Shown: positions 9,765 to 17,887, counted from the stretch's first letter. The stretch is 18,024 nt of DNA from Alphaproteobacteria bacterium (GCA_028293055.1 JAQGLD010000005.1:1-18024); one strand, 5' to 3'. Numbers and translations: made by a program. The notes: a model not told the origin generated them from the letters alone.

Positions 9765-11177
9765 ATGCGTAATATTGCACGAGCGCTCTCACTGGCGCTG
9801 CCGCTCTCTCTATATGCGACAGGCGCGCTCGCACAGTCGGCTCCGCCCAGCCTGCCCGCGCCCTCGTCCGATCCGCTGCAGATCGACATTTCGAAGGATC
9901 CCATCCTTCTGCTCGCGCGGGAAGAAGCGCCGCGCCAGCTGTTCAATGCCACTATTGCCGCTGCGGTGGAACATCATCCCGCAACCCAGGAAGCCATCGC
10001 GCTCACCGCGCAGGCCGGCTCGGTGATCGACGAGGCGATCGAGCGGCGGATGCCTTCGGTCGATGTCAATGTGACCTCCTATCGAGTGATCGCGAGGGAT
10101 TTCTCGAACGACCCCAACAACATCATCGAGCGGTCCCGGGCCAGCCAGCGCACCGACGCGTCGCTCCAGATCAACCAGAACATCCTCGATTTCGGCGCCA
10201 GCGGCAGCCGGGTCAATTCGGCACGGGCGCGCTTCCGCTCCGCCGCCGCCGACGCCGAAGGCAATGCCGAGCAGACCGCGATGAACGGAATCTCGGCGTG
10301 GTACGATGTGTTCGCCTATCGCGCGCTGGTCACCCTCAGCGAAGCCTTCGTCAAGAACCAGCAGGAGCTGCGCGAGGCGGTTGCCGAACGGATCCGCCAG
10401 GGCGTCTCGGCGCAGGGCGATACCGCTCGGGTCGATTCCTATCTCGCTTCGGCCCAGACCCGATTGGCCTCCTTCCGCCGCCAGCTGTCCAGCGCAGAGG
10501 CGCGGCTGTCCGAGCTGACCGGAACGCCGCCACCGGCCCAGGTGCTGCAGCCGCCCGCGCCGCTGATGCCGACCATGACCCAGGACGCGGTTGCGATGGC
10601 CTCGATGCGCGGCTCGGCCTCGCGTTCCGCCCAGGCGCTCGCTGACTCCGCCCGCCAGGAGGCGCGCGCCTCGCGGGCCGACCGCCTGCCGCAGATCGGG
10701 GTCGGCATCGATGCCGGCCGCTACGGCGTGTTCGAGAACGCAACCGACTTCGACATTCGCGGGCTGGTGACGATGCGCCAGCATCTGTTCGGCGGAACCG
10801 AGGCGCGGTTGGCCCAGGCCCAGGCCAAGGCCCGCTCCGCAGACGCGCATGCCGCCCGAATCCGCGAGGAATCCGCCCGCGATGCCTCGATTGCCTGGTC
10901 GGACGTGCGTGCGCTGGAGGAGCAGCTCACGGCGATGGAGGCGAGCTACATCGCCTCGCGGCGCTCGCGCGATGTGCTGATCGAGCGGTTCATCAATTCA
11001 CGCGGCGACCTGTTCGACGTTGTCCAGTCCGAAAGCTCCTATTTCGAGACCGCAACCTCCTATATACAGGCCCTGACGCAGCTCGGCGCAGCGCGTTATA
11101 TTTTGCTCGCCCGCATGGGCCAGCTTCTGCCCACCTTGGGCATCGAACCAGAGAAAGTTGGTGGTCGCAGTGAGTAG
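9765..11177 (+). CDS. TolC-family outer-membrane protein of a type I secretion system
   Basis: Outer-membrane channel component, 470 residues. The chosen ATG at 9765 puts a clear Sec signal peptide at the N-terminus (MRNIARALSLALPL, cleavage after GALA). In-frame TTG (9711) and GTG (9720) starts exist but would mask it, although the ribosome site before ATG is weak. The mature protein has two long helical repeats with TolC-type features: FNATIAAAVEHHPATQEA near the start, LDFGASGSRVNSARARF, then the second half with FGGTEARLAQAQAKARSADAH and a C-terminal segment GDLFDVVQSESSYFETATSY. It overlaps the following ABC transporter gene by several bases, so the two are translationally coupled. In the complex it docks with the HlyD-like adaptor to carry the substrate across the outer membrane in one step. 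Confidence 0.92.
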   Translation: MRNIARALSLALPLSLYATGALAQSAPPSLPAPSSDPLQIDISKDPILLLAREEAPRQLFNATIAAAVEHHPATQEAIALTAQAGSVIDEAIERRMPSVDVNVTSYRVIARDFSNDPNNIIERSRASQRTDASLQINQNILDFGASGSRVNSARARFRSAAADAEGNAEQTAMNGISAWYDVFAYRALVTLSEAFVKNQQELREAVAERIRQGVSAQGDTARVDSYLASAQTRLASFRRQLSSAEARLSELTGTPPPAQVLQPPAPLMPTMTQDAVAMASMRGSASRSAQALADSARQEARASRADRLPQIGVGIDAGRYGVFENATDFDIRGLVTMRQHLFGGTEARLAQAQAKARSADAHAARIREESARDASIAWSDVRALEEQLTAMEASYIASRRSRDVLIERFINSRGDLFDVVQSESSYFETATSYIQALTQLGAARYILLARMGQLLPTLGIEPEKVGGRSE

Positions 11178-12897
11178 CGAACCCTTCATCCGCGTCCCCA
11201 AGCCGCGCTTCGCGGCCTGGCTGATGGAGCCGATGCGGCGCAATCGGCCGATCTACCTCAAGGTCGCGATGGCGGCGGTGATGATCAACCTGTTCGGGCT
11301 GGTGACCTCTTTGTTCACGATGACGGTCTATGACCGGGTCGTTCCGAACAATGCCACTTCGTCGCTGGTCGCCTTGACCATCGGCTTCGTCATCGTCGTC
11401 GTCTTCGACTTCATCCTGAAGCTGGTGCGCGCCTATTTCGTAGACGTCGCCGGCGCCTCGATCGACAAGGAGATCGGCTCGACCCTTTTCCAGCGGCTGC
11501 TGTCGATTCGGCTCGAGCTCAAGAAGGGCTCGACCGGAACCCTGACCGGCCTGATGCGCGAGCTCGAGGCGCTTCGCGACTTCTTCGCCTCGGCGACGAT
11601 GACCGCGATCGTCGACCTGCCCTTCATCTTCCTGACCCTCGCCCTGGTCGCGATCATCGGCGGCAAGGTCGTGTTCGTGCCGCTGGCGATGATCCCGCTG
11701 GTCGTGCTCGTCGGCCTGCTCACCCAGCCGGCGATGGACCGGCTCTCCGCCCGCTCGATGGGGGAGAGCCTGGCCAAGCAGTCGGTGCTGATCGAGGCGA
11801 TCGGCGGCCTCGAGACGGTCAAGGCGACCGGTGCCGGTGGCCTGCTCGCCAAGCGCTGGGAACGCGCGGTCGACCTGCAGAGCCAGAGCTCGATGCGCCA
11901 GCGCCTCATCTCGAGCATCGGAGTTACGGTCGCAACCTCGGCCGGCACGGTCTCCTATGCCGGAGTGGTCATCGTCGGTGTGTCGCTGATCGCCAATCAG
12001 GAGATGACGATGGGCGGGCTCGTCGCCTGCTCGATTCTCGCCGGCCGTGCGATCGCTCCGCTCGCCCAGATTTCCAGCCTGCTGACTCGGATGACCCAGA
12101 CGCGCACCGCCTATCGGCAGCTCAACGAGCTGATGGAGATGCCCCCCGAGGGTCCCGTCGGAGAGGGGCTCAAGGTTCGCGAGCTCAAGGGCCGAATCGA
12201 GTTCCGCAACGTCAGCTTCCGCTATCCCGGGGCGCCCGAAAAGACGCTCGACGCGGTCAGCTTCACCATCGAACCCGGCGAGCGGGTCGCCTTGCTCGGT
12301 CGGGTCGGGTCCGGCAAGTCGACCATCCTGCGCCTGATCCTCGGCCTCTATCCGCCCGAAGAAGGCGTGATCCTGCTCGACGGCACCGACATCCGGCAGC
12401 TCGATATCACCGAGCTTCGCCGCCACCTCGGAGTCGCGCTGCAGGAGAGCGTGCTGCTCACCGGCTCGGTACGCGAGAATATCGCGCTCGGCCGGGATCA
12501 TGTGAACGACGAGGAATTGCTTCGCGCCGCGGAGCTGTCCGGCACGCACGGCTTCATCGGCCAGATCGCCAATGGATACGATCTCAGGCTCGCGGATCGC
12601 GGCGAAGGCCTGTCCGGCGGCCAGCGCCAGTCGATCGCCCTCGCCCGCGCCCTCGCGGGGCGGCCTCCGGTCATGCTGTTCGACGAGCCGTCGAGCGCGA
12701 TGGATCCGCAGAGCGAGACGGCTTTGATCCAGCGCCTCCACCAGGAAATGGCCGGGCGGACCATGGTTCTCGTCACCCACCGACCGCCGCTCCTGCAGCT
12801 GGTCACCCGGATCCTGCTCGTCGACGCCGGCAAGATCGTCCAGGACGGTCCCCGCGATGAAGTCCTGAAACAGATTACGCGTCCGCGAGCAGCCTGA
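11170..12897 (+). CDS. Type I secretion ABC transporter (permease-ATPase)
   Basis: Inner-membrane exporter with fused membrane and ATPase domains, about 575 residues. Six membrane segments lie in about 30-300. The ATPase has Walker A GRVGSGKST (377-385), signature LSGGQ (481-485), Walker B VMLFDE (491-496) and the H-loop THR. The membrane part (INLFGLVTSLFTMTVYDRVVPNN, DFFASATMTAIVDLPF) is closest to the LssB/LapB group of type I exporters. That group normally has an extra N-terminal C39-like domain of about 120 residues; here it is absent, giving a PrtD-like length. The start is uncertain: GTG at 11170 follows GGTGG at good spacing and overlaps the tolC-like stop by eight bases, but GTG 11161 or TTG 11158 are possible. 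The HlyD-like gene begins four bases after its stop. Confidence 0.93.
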   Translation: MSSEPFIRVPKPRFAAWLMEPMRRNRPIYLKVAMAAVMINLFGLVTSLFTMTVYDRVVPNNATSSLVALTIGFVIVVVFDFILKLVRAYFVDVAGASIDKEIGSTLFQRLLSIRLELKKGSTGTLTGLMRELEALRDFFASATMTAIVDLPFIFLTLALVAIIGGKVVFVPLAMIPLVVLVGLLTQPAMDRLSARSMGESLAKQSVLIEAIGGLETVKATGAGGLLAKRWERAVDLQSQSSMRQRLISSIGVTVATSAGTVSYAGVVIVGVSLIANQEMTMGGLVACSILAGRAIAPLAQISSLLTRMTQTRTAYRQLNELMEMPPEGPVGEGLKVRELKGRIEFRNVSFRYPGAPEKTLDAVSFTIEPGERVALLGRVGSGKSTILRLILGLYPPEEGVILLDGTDIRQLDITELRRHLGVALQESVLLTGSVRENIALGRDHVNDEELLRAAELSGTHGFIGQIANGYDLRLADRGEGLSGGQRQSIALARALAGRPPVMLFDEPSSAMDPQSETALIQRLHQEMAGRTMVLVTHRPPLLQLVTRILLVDAGKIVQDGPRDEVLKQITRPRAA

Positions 12898-12901
12898 AAT
12901 C

Positions 12902-14206
12902 ATGAACGAACACACCCATATCGAGGACCTTGCCGGCCGCATTCGGCCGCGCACCGCGTCCAACGTGCTGCTCTGGATCATCGCAGCTTTCTTCGCCTTG
13001 TTCGTCATCTGGGCGACCTTCACCAAGCTCGACCGCAGCGTCCGCGGCCAGGGCCGGGTCATCGCCAGCTCGAAGATGCAGGTCATCTCGAACCTCGAGG
13101 GCGGGATCGTCAGCGCGATCATGGTCCGCACCGGCCAGACGGTTAACAAGGGCCAGGAGCTGCTCAGGCTCGACACCACCCAGTCCGGTTCCGAGCTCGG
13201 CACCGGAGAAGCGTCGGTCGATGCGCTCAGGGCCAAGGTCGGCCGGCTGCAGGCGGAAATGGCGGGCCGCGAGCCCTCCTTCCCGGCCGCCACCTCGCCC
13301 GAGCTAGCCCGCCAGATCTCGGTCGAGCGCTCGCTCCACGCGGCCAAGATCGCCGAATTGTCGAGCGTGACCAGCGCCGGCCTCGCACGCGTCGCCCAGG
13401 CCTCCGAGGCGGTGCAGGAAGCGGAATCGACCTACCAGGCGCGAGTCGCCGCGCGCGACGCCAAGCTCGCCCAGGTGCGGATCATCCGCCCGCTCGTGGA
13501 GCGCGGGATCGAGCCGCGCATGTCGCTGATCCAGGCGCAGAGCGACTATGACGTCGCGGTCAAGGAAACCGAGGGTGCGGCAGCGACGCTGCAGCGCGCG
13601 CGCGCCGGGGTAAACGAAGCCCGCGCTGCGATGGCGCAGCAGCGCCAGACCTGGATGTCGCAGGCCGGCGCCGAGCTCACCGCCGCCCAGGCCGAGATGG
13701 GCGCGCGGTCCCAGACCCTGCCCGCGCTTCAGGAGAAGGTGGCGCGCACCGAAGTGCGGGCGCCGCTCGCCGGACGAATCAATCGGGTGTTAGTCACGAC
13801 GGTCGGCAGCGCAGTGCCCCCGGGCGCTCCGATGATCGAGATCGTCCCCTCGCACGAGGCGCTTCTGGTCGAAGCGATGGTCAAGCCGGCGGACATCGCC
13901 TTTGTCCGCATGGGCCAGCGTGCCCGGGTCAGCATCACCGCCTACGATCCTTCAGTCTATGGCTCGCTGCACGGCAATGTCGTCGCGATCTCGCCCGATG
14001 CGACCGTCAACGAGAAGACCGGCGAATCCTATTATATCGTCCAGGTGCGGACGGATTCCACCTCGCTCAAGGACCATTACGGCCACCCGCTGCCGATCGG
14101 CACCGGAATGGTCGCCGATGTCAGCCTGCTCGGCGAGAAGAGGACTATCCTCCAGTACATCCTGACCCCGATCACTCGGATCACCGAGACCGCCTTCCGC
14201 GAATAG
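12902..14206 (+). CDS. HlyD-family membrane-fusion (adaptor) protein of a type I secretion system
   Basis: Periplasmic adaptor anchored in the inner membrane, 434 residues. A short cytoplasmic tail is followed by one membrane helix (about 21-42, LLWIIAAFFALFVIW), the first half of the lipoyl-like domain (GRVIASSKMQVISNLEGGIV, GQTVNKGQELLRLD), a long alpha-helical hairpin (about 100-290, rich in Ala, Gln, Glu and Arg), the second lipoyl half (RTEVRAPLAGRINRV) and a beta-barrel region ending in the family-typical arginine-rich tail (ITRITETAFRE). It is the third and last gene of the exporter operon; the ATG is four bases after the ABC-gene stop. With its two neighbours it makes a complete tripartite type I machine, most likely serving the divergent RTX protease. 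Confidence 0.95.
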   Translation: MNEHTHIEDLAGRIRPRTASNVLLWIIAAFFALFVIWATFTKLDRSVRGQGRVIASSKMQVISNLEGGIVSAIMVRTGQTVNKGQELLRLDTTQSGSELGTGEASVDALRAKVGRLQAEMAGREPSFPAATSPELARQISVERSLHAAKIAELSSVTSAGLARVAQASEAVQEAESTYQARVAARDAKLAQVRIIRPLVERGIEPRMSLIQAQSDYDVAVKETEGAAATLQRARAGVNEARAAMAQQRQTWMSQAGAELTAAQAEMGARSQTLPALQEKVARTEVRAPLAGRINRVLVTTVGSAVPPGAPMIEIVPSHEALLVEAMVKPADIAFVRMGQRARVSITAYDPSVYGSLHGNVVAISPDATVNEKTGESYYIVQVRTDSTSLKDHYGHPLPIGTGMVADVSLLGEKRTILQYILTPITRITETAFRE

Positions 14207-14260
14207 GAGCGCCCTGCCCGCGCGGCCGGCGGCAGTGGCATTGCGACACGATCCGCGACT

Positions 14261-14293
14261 CGGCCGCAGCGCTTCGATGAAGGGCTGCGGCCG
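14261..14293. terminator. Perfect 10-bp hairpin between convergent exporter and cyclase genes
   Basis: CGGCCGCAGC (14261-14270) and GCTGCGGCCG (14284-14293) pair perfectly. The loop can extend the stem with CTTC/GAAG after a G-G mismatch, leaving GAT at the tip. It lies 55 bases after the HlyD-like stop and 172 bases after the cyclase stop on the other strand. No T-tract follows in either direction, so it is not a standard rho-independent terminator; it may protect mRNA 3' ends or support rho-dependent ending. The remaining part of the gap (14207-14464) holds no gene I can support. Confidence 0.4.
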
Positions 14294-14464
14294 AGGCTCG
14301 TCGCCCGACCTATTGGGCCGCTTCTTTGAGCGTGCCGTTTTTCCGCGTAATCGGAGGCCGGCGATTGCCGTCCAGCTCATCGCCCTTGGAGCTCGCGCGG
14401 CTGGTGCCGCCTCCACTCTCCGGTGGACAGGCCGCTCCTCGACTTGGAATCGAGAGGACGGACT

Positions 14465-16390
14465 TTAGCTGTTGGCGCCGCTCGCCTTGCGCACGAAATG
14501 GCCTGCGGAGACCGCCCGCAGCAGAGCGTTGCGATAGTCGCGCTCGGCCGCCGGGTCCTGCCACCCGTTGGCCGGCCAATTGTCGATCAGCGCGCCGAGT
14601 CTGCGCGTGTCGAGAATGGAGCTGGCCGGCGCGCAGTCGGCGATCCGCCGAAATTCCTCGGCGACATCGGACCGCGACCGGTCGAGGGCGACATACCAGT
14701 CGGCCGCCTGCAGCCCCTTGCGAGTCTCGGCGAGGACCGGCTCGGCCACCCGGCCGCTGAGCGCGCGGCGCGCGAGCGAGCGAGGCATTCCGCCGAGAAT
14801 GAACTGTTCGGCGGGGACTCGCAGGCAGAATTCGACAAGAGCGCGATCTGCGGTCGGATCGCGAAAGTCGAGGCCCCACCCGGCCAGCATGCCCTTGTTG
14901 TGATTGCCCGGATCGTAGCGGCGAAGCGCCGCGAGCCTGATCTCGGCCGAGCCCTGGCGCGGGCCCAATTTGGTGTCGAGCCCACGCGCCCTGGCGCGGT
15001 CCTCCAAGCCCTGCTCGAGCTCGGGATTGACGCAGCTGTCCGCGATCAGGTCCTGCGGCCGCCGCTTGAATGCCTTGAGCATGGCCTTCCAGGCGCCGCG
15101 TGACAGATGCGGCCCGATCACCGAGCCGGCGATTCGCGCCGCCGTCCAGCCATTGCGGTGGAGCCCCATGGCGAGCGGCAGCAGCTTGAGCCAGCGGCCG
15201 CTCCCGAACAGCTGGGGAAGCCACTCGACGCCCGCATAGCTGAGGCTGAGGTTGCCGGCCTGTCCGGTCAGCATCACCGCGAGCCGGCGTGCCCTGGCTT
15301 CGTCATTGATCCCGTCCCACCAGCTCATATTGGCGAGGTTGGTGACCGGTCGTTCGTAGAGGAAGAAATGGCGATCGAGCGAAGCCGCCGGCGAGCGATC
15401 CTCGGCCGTGACGGCGACATGCTCGATATTCGAATATAGCGCGGCGGTCGCCGACGCTAGCCCGCTCTCGTCGGCGAAAGAGCCAGCCCGCTCGATCAGG
15501 CCGGCGCCCTTGGCCGGAACCGAGGTGAAGGCGACGACCCGGCCCGAACGCGCCGCCATCAGACGGGCAGCGGAGGCACAGACGGCATTGCTGTCGAGGC
15601 CACCGCTGAGATGCGCGCCGACGTCCGATCCGACACCACGCAGCCGGCGGGCGACCGCGAGATCGAGCTTCTCACGGAGCGCTTCGACATAGGCGTCGTT
15701 CGAGCCGAGCTGGAGCGGGTCGAGCCGCGGCTGCCAATAAGGCTGGGATCGCAGCCCGTTCCGGTCGACGATGCAGACATGACCCGGCTCGACCCGGCTG
15801 ATTCCTTCGAAGAAGGTCTCGGGGCCGGTCTGCGGCATCAGCACGAGGAAATCCGCGTTCGAGGCCGGGTTCGGCGCGTAGGGTACCTCTGCCAGCGCGT
15901 GCAGGCCCTTGGGCATAGAGGCAAAGGCGAAGAAGCCCTCCCCCTGGTGGTAATGGAGCGGCCGCTGGCCGAGGAAGTCGCGTGCGAGCAGCAGCCGCTG
16001 CCGATCGCGATCCCACAGAGCAAGCGCGAAATCGCCGATCAGCCGCCCGACAAAATCGTCGCCCCACGCCTCGGCCGCGCGCAGGATCAGTGCGGCATCG
16101 CAAAGCAGGGCGCCCGTGCCCAGGCCGAGATCGGAGCACAGGGACTCGCGATTGTCGATCCGCGCATCCGCGACCAGCACGAGCCGTCCTTCGGCGCCAA
16201 CCACCGGCCCGCGATCGTAGGAGTCTTCCGGCAGCATCTTCCAGAGCGCCCGGCCCAGCGCGATGGCGCCGTCGACATGCTCGGCGGGCTTGTCCTTCGA
16301 ATAGATCGACTGGCCGCGCAGCATCCGCGCGCAATTCTCGCCGACGTCGCTGCCGCCGTCGAAACGCCAGAAACCGGACAATGCGGTCAT
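14465..16390 (-). CDS. Asparagine-synthetase-like lasso-peptide cyclase (C protein)
   Basis: A 641-residue protein with asparagine synthetase B architecture: N-terminal glutaminase-like domain (about 1-200) and C-terminal ATP-pyrophosphatase domain with SGGLDS (262-267). The N-terminus reads MTALSG where true AsnB enzymes have MCGI, so the nucleophilic Cys2 is missing and glutamine cannot be used as amide donor. This is the pattern of lasso macrolactam synthetases, which adenylate an Asp or Glu side chain of the precursor and close it onto the core N-terminus. ATG at 16390 opens the gene. It is divergent from the kinase gene, 190 bases apart. The lasso assignment rests on the missing Cys2 plus the adjacent kinase and precursor; the generic label asparagine synthase-related protein is certain. 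Confidence 0.85.
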   Translation of the reverse strand: MTALSGFWRFDGGSDVGENCARMLRGQSIYSKDKPAEHVDGAIALGRALWKMLPEDSYDRGPVVGAEGRLVLVADARIDNRESLCSDLGLGTGALLCDAALILRAAEAWGDDFVGRLIGDFALALWDRDRQRLLLARDFLGQRPLHYHQGEGFFAFASMPKGLHALAEVPYAPNPASNADFLVLMPQTGPETFFEGISRVEPGHVCIVDRNGLRSQPYWQPRLDPLQLGSNDAYVEALREKLDLAVARRLRGVGSDVGAHLSGGLDSNAVCASAARLMAARSGRVVAFTSVPAKGAGLIERAGSFADESGLASATAALYSNIEHVAVTAEDRSPAASLDRHFFLYERPVTNLANMSWWDGINDEARARRLAVMLTGQAGNLSLSYAGVEWLPQLFGSGRWLKLLPLAMGLHRNGWTAARIAGSVIGPHLSRGAWKAMLKAFKRRPQDLIADSCVNPELEQGLEDRARARGLDTKLGPRQGSAEIRLAALRRYDPGNHNKGMLAGWGLDFRDPTADRALVEFCLRVPAEQFILGGMPRSLARRALSGRVAEPVLAETRKGLQAADWYVALDRSRSDVAEEFRRIADCAPASSILDTRRLGALIDNWPANGWQDPAAERDYRNALLRAVSAGHFVRKASGANS

Positions 16391-16450
16391 TGTCGTGGGG
16401 CTGTCGACGCCGAATCGGCCGCGCGGCTCGGATAAAGCGCAGCTCCGCAG

Positions 16451-16480
16451 ATTATCGGGCGATTTCCGGCCAAGTCACAA
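16451..16480 (-). promoter_or_regulatory. Candidate promoter of the cyclase gene
   Basis: On the minus strand, TTGTGA (16475-16480) and GATAAT (16451-16456) are separated by 18 bases and lie about 60 bases before the cyclase ATG. The -10 box matches the consensus at five of six positions and the -35 box at four. The 16391-16580 gap also has to drive the kinase gene rightward, but I saw no convincing box pair for it. Confidence 0.4.
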
Positions 16481-16580
16481 TTCCCTTTCCTTGGCGCGGG
16501 ACCTATCGGATGCATATGGCCTTATCAATGCCGCCGCCCCCCGGCCGAGCGGCGAATCCGCAAAGACTCGCGAGTTTGGT

Positions 16581-17561
16581 GTGAACATAAGAACGAAGAC
16601 TATCGGGGAAGCCGGCCTGAGCCGCCGTTACAGGCTGTTCGGGCTGAGCCTGGATTCGTCCATGGAATTGCCCGAACTGCGCCCCGACGAGCGACCGCCG
16701 GCCCTTGCGGACGTGACCATTCGCAGGGCCCCGCTCCCCGAGCCGCGGCACCCGCTGACTGCGATCGGGGAATTCGTCGAACTTTCGCCGAGCGAGTTCC
16801 GCCTTACTGTGCCCGATGTCGCGCGCTTTTTCGTGCGCGACGGGCGGGAAGTGTTCGTCGAAGCCCTGCCCGGCGCGGCCGACACGGATCTCCGCGCCTA
16901 TCTGCTCGGCTCGGTGCTCGGAGCATTGGTCCATCAGGCCGGCCTGCTTCCGCTCCACGCCAGCGCGGTCGCCAGGGGCGATCAGGCCGCCGCCTTTCTC
17001 GGGGCGTCGGGGGCGGGCAAATCGACGATCGCGCATCGGCTGAGCGGCAGGGGCTTCGATCTGCTCTCCGACGATGTCTGCGTCGTCCATGCCGGCGGAA
17101 CCGGCGATGGCGCGGAGGCGGCGGCGACCGCCCTGGTCTGGCCGGGCATCCGCCAGTTCAAGCTGTGGGACAGCTCGCTGGCCGCCGCAGGCGAGAGCAA
17201 GGCGGGCCTTTCGCCGGTGCTGATGCGCGAGGACAAATTCCTGCTCCCGGCCAGCGGGCTCGCCGATGATCGTCCCCACCGGCTCGGCCTCCTCTATGTC
17301 CTCGGGCGGAGCGAGGGGACCGAAAGCCGCTTCGCCGAGCTGACCGGCCTGCAGGCGGTCAACGCTCTGGTTTCGAACACTTATCGCGGGCTCGCTTTGA
17401 ACGGGATGGGCAGGAGCGCGTGGCATTTCCGGCGCTGCACCGAACTTGCGCGCGAATGTCGAATTTTTACCTTTGCCATGGCATGGGGATTCGAACGGGC
17501 GGAGACGGCCTATGCGACGATCGAAGCCCATATGCTCGAGCAGTTCGCGCGCGGAACATAG
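16581..17561 (+). CDS. HPr-kinase-like protein, putative lasso-peptide tailoring kinase
   Basis: A 326-residue protein of the HPr kinase/phosphorylase-like family. It has the P-loop GASGAGKST (141-149), the preceding conserved His in LPLHASAV (His126), and SDD (163-165) as the Walker B-like acidic site. It lacks the N-terminal domain of classical HprK, and no phosphotransferase genes are near, so HPr itself is an unlikely substrate. Kinases of this kind in lasso clusters phosphorylate the C-terminal Ser of the precursor (established for the paeninodin system); the adjacent precursor ends in Ser. Start: GTG at 16581, just before the conserved YRLFGLSLDSSMELPEL region. The frame is open up to 16395, but that would leave almost no space for the divergent promoter and its sequence is not family-like. 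The precursor follows 112 bases downstream. Confidence 0.85.
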   Translation: MNIRTKTIGEAGLSRRYRLFGLSLDSSMELPELRPDERPPALADVTIRRAPLPEPRHPLTAIGEFVELSPSEFRLTVPDVARFFVRDGREVFVEALPGAADTDLRAYLLGSVLGALVHQAGLLPLHASAVARGDQAAAFLGASGAGKSTIAHRLSGRGFDLLSDDVCVVHAGGTGDGAEAAATALVWPGIRQFKLWDSSLAAAGESKAGLSPVLMREDKFLLPASGLADDRPHRLGLLYVLGRSEGTESRFAELTGLQAVNALVSNTYRGLALNGMGRSAWHFRRCTELARECRIFTFAMAWGFERAETAYATIEAHMLEQFARGT

Positions 17562-17603
17562 GTCTCGGCTATGGCGTTCATGGAGTGTGGCGACTGTTTT
17601 GGT

Positions 17604-17633
17604 TTGACAGATTCCTGAGAATCGCCCTATTGA
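17604..17633 (+). promoter_or_regulatory. Candidate promoter of the lasso precursor gene
   Basis: A perfect -35 box TTGACA (17604-17609) is followed after 18 bases by TATTGA (17628-17633), a weaker -10. The ATG of the precursor is 40 bases further on. A small inverted repeat, GATTC-CTGA-GAATC (17610-17623), fills the spacer, where a bound repressor would block polymerase. This would let the precursor be transcribed separately from, and more strongly than, the kinase. Confidence 0.4.
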
Positions 17634-17673
17634 GGGGCAACTCTTTCAATTTGCACGCAAGGGGAAGTATACC

Positions 17674-17829
17674 ATGAGAGAAGATCAGGGCATTGAGCGC
17701 GGCGCCCAGACGAGCGCTGACACTCGCCTGCAGTGGGTCAAGCCGGAAGTGCGTCGCATGTCGGCGGGCGATGCCGAGAGCGGCTTCCCGGGCAGCCAGA
17801 CGGACGCTCCGTTCGTTACAACTTCCTGA
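17674..17829 (+). CDS. Putative lasso-peptide precursor (51 residues)
   Basis: Short gene directly after the kinase, started by ATG behind AAGGGGA. The leader contains W21-V-K-P24-E-V26, matching the YxxPxL element that lasso recognition (RRE) proteins bind, followed by RRMSAGDAE. The predicted core is GFPGSQTDAPFVTTS (37-51): Gly1 to Asp8 would give an eight-membered ring; a core starting at Ser36 would give Ser1 to Asp9. The residue two before Gly37 is Glu35, not the usual Thr. The last residue is Ser51, the site expected for phosphorylation by the neighbouring kinase. A divergent lasso cyclase, a kinase upstream and a terminator 26 bases downstream support this as a real gene. It shares no recognised protein domain; the call rests on motifs and context. 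Confidence 0.78.
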   Translation: MREDQGIERGAQTSADTRLQWVKPEVRRMSAGDAESGFPGSQTDAPFVTTS

Positions 17830-17855
17830 TTTAGATCAGCGAGTTCGAAAAGAAG

Positions 17856-17887
17856 GGCCGCTCCAACCTGGTTGGAGCGGCCTTTTT
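17856..17887 (+). terminator. Strong rho-independent terminator after the precursor gene
   Basis: GGCCGCTCCAACC (17856-17868) and GGTTGGAGCGGCC (17870-17882) form a perfect 13-bp stem around a single T, so the tip opens to a short loop, and TTTTT follows. The stem extends by A-T pairs into the flanking AAG and TTT. A purine-rich AAAAGAA on the left side could also let it work in the other direction. It closes the precursor transcript 26 bases after the stop codon. Confidence 0.9.

Noticed and set aside
10993..13347. A 784-codon open frame on the minus strand, opposite the exporter genes
   Set aside because: The sense strand encodes clear ABC transporter and HlyD motifs; the antisense product is low-complexity and charged.
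14310..14400. Minus-strand frame ending PPITRKNGTLKEAAQ, which recalls a P-x-L-x-x-x-G-T lasso leader
   Set aside because: It has no ATG, GTG or TTG start between the cyclase stop and this segment, and the stop codon falls where a core peptide would begin. At most a relic; not supported as a gene.
17571..17618. A 15-codon ATG frame with two Cys (MAFMECGDC...) between kinase and precursor
   Set aside because: No ribosome site, very short, and it overlaps the candidate promoter of the precursor.
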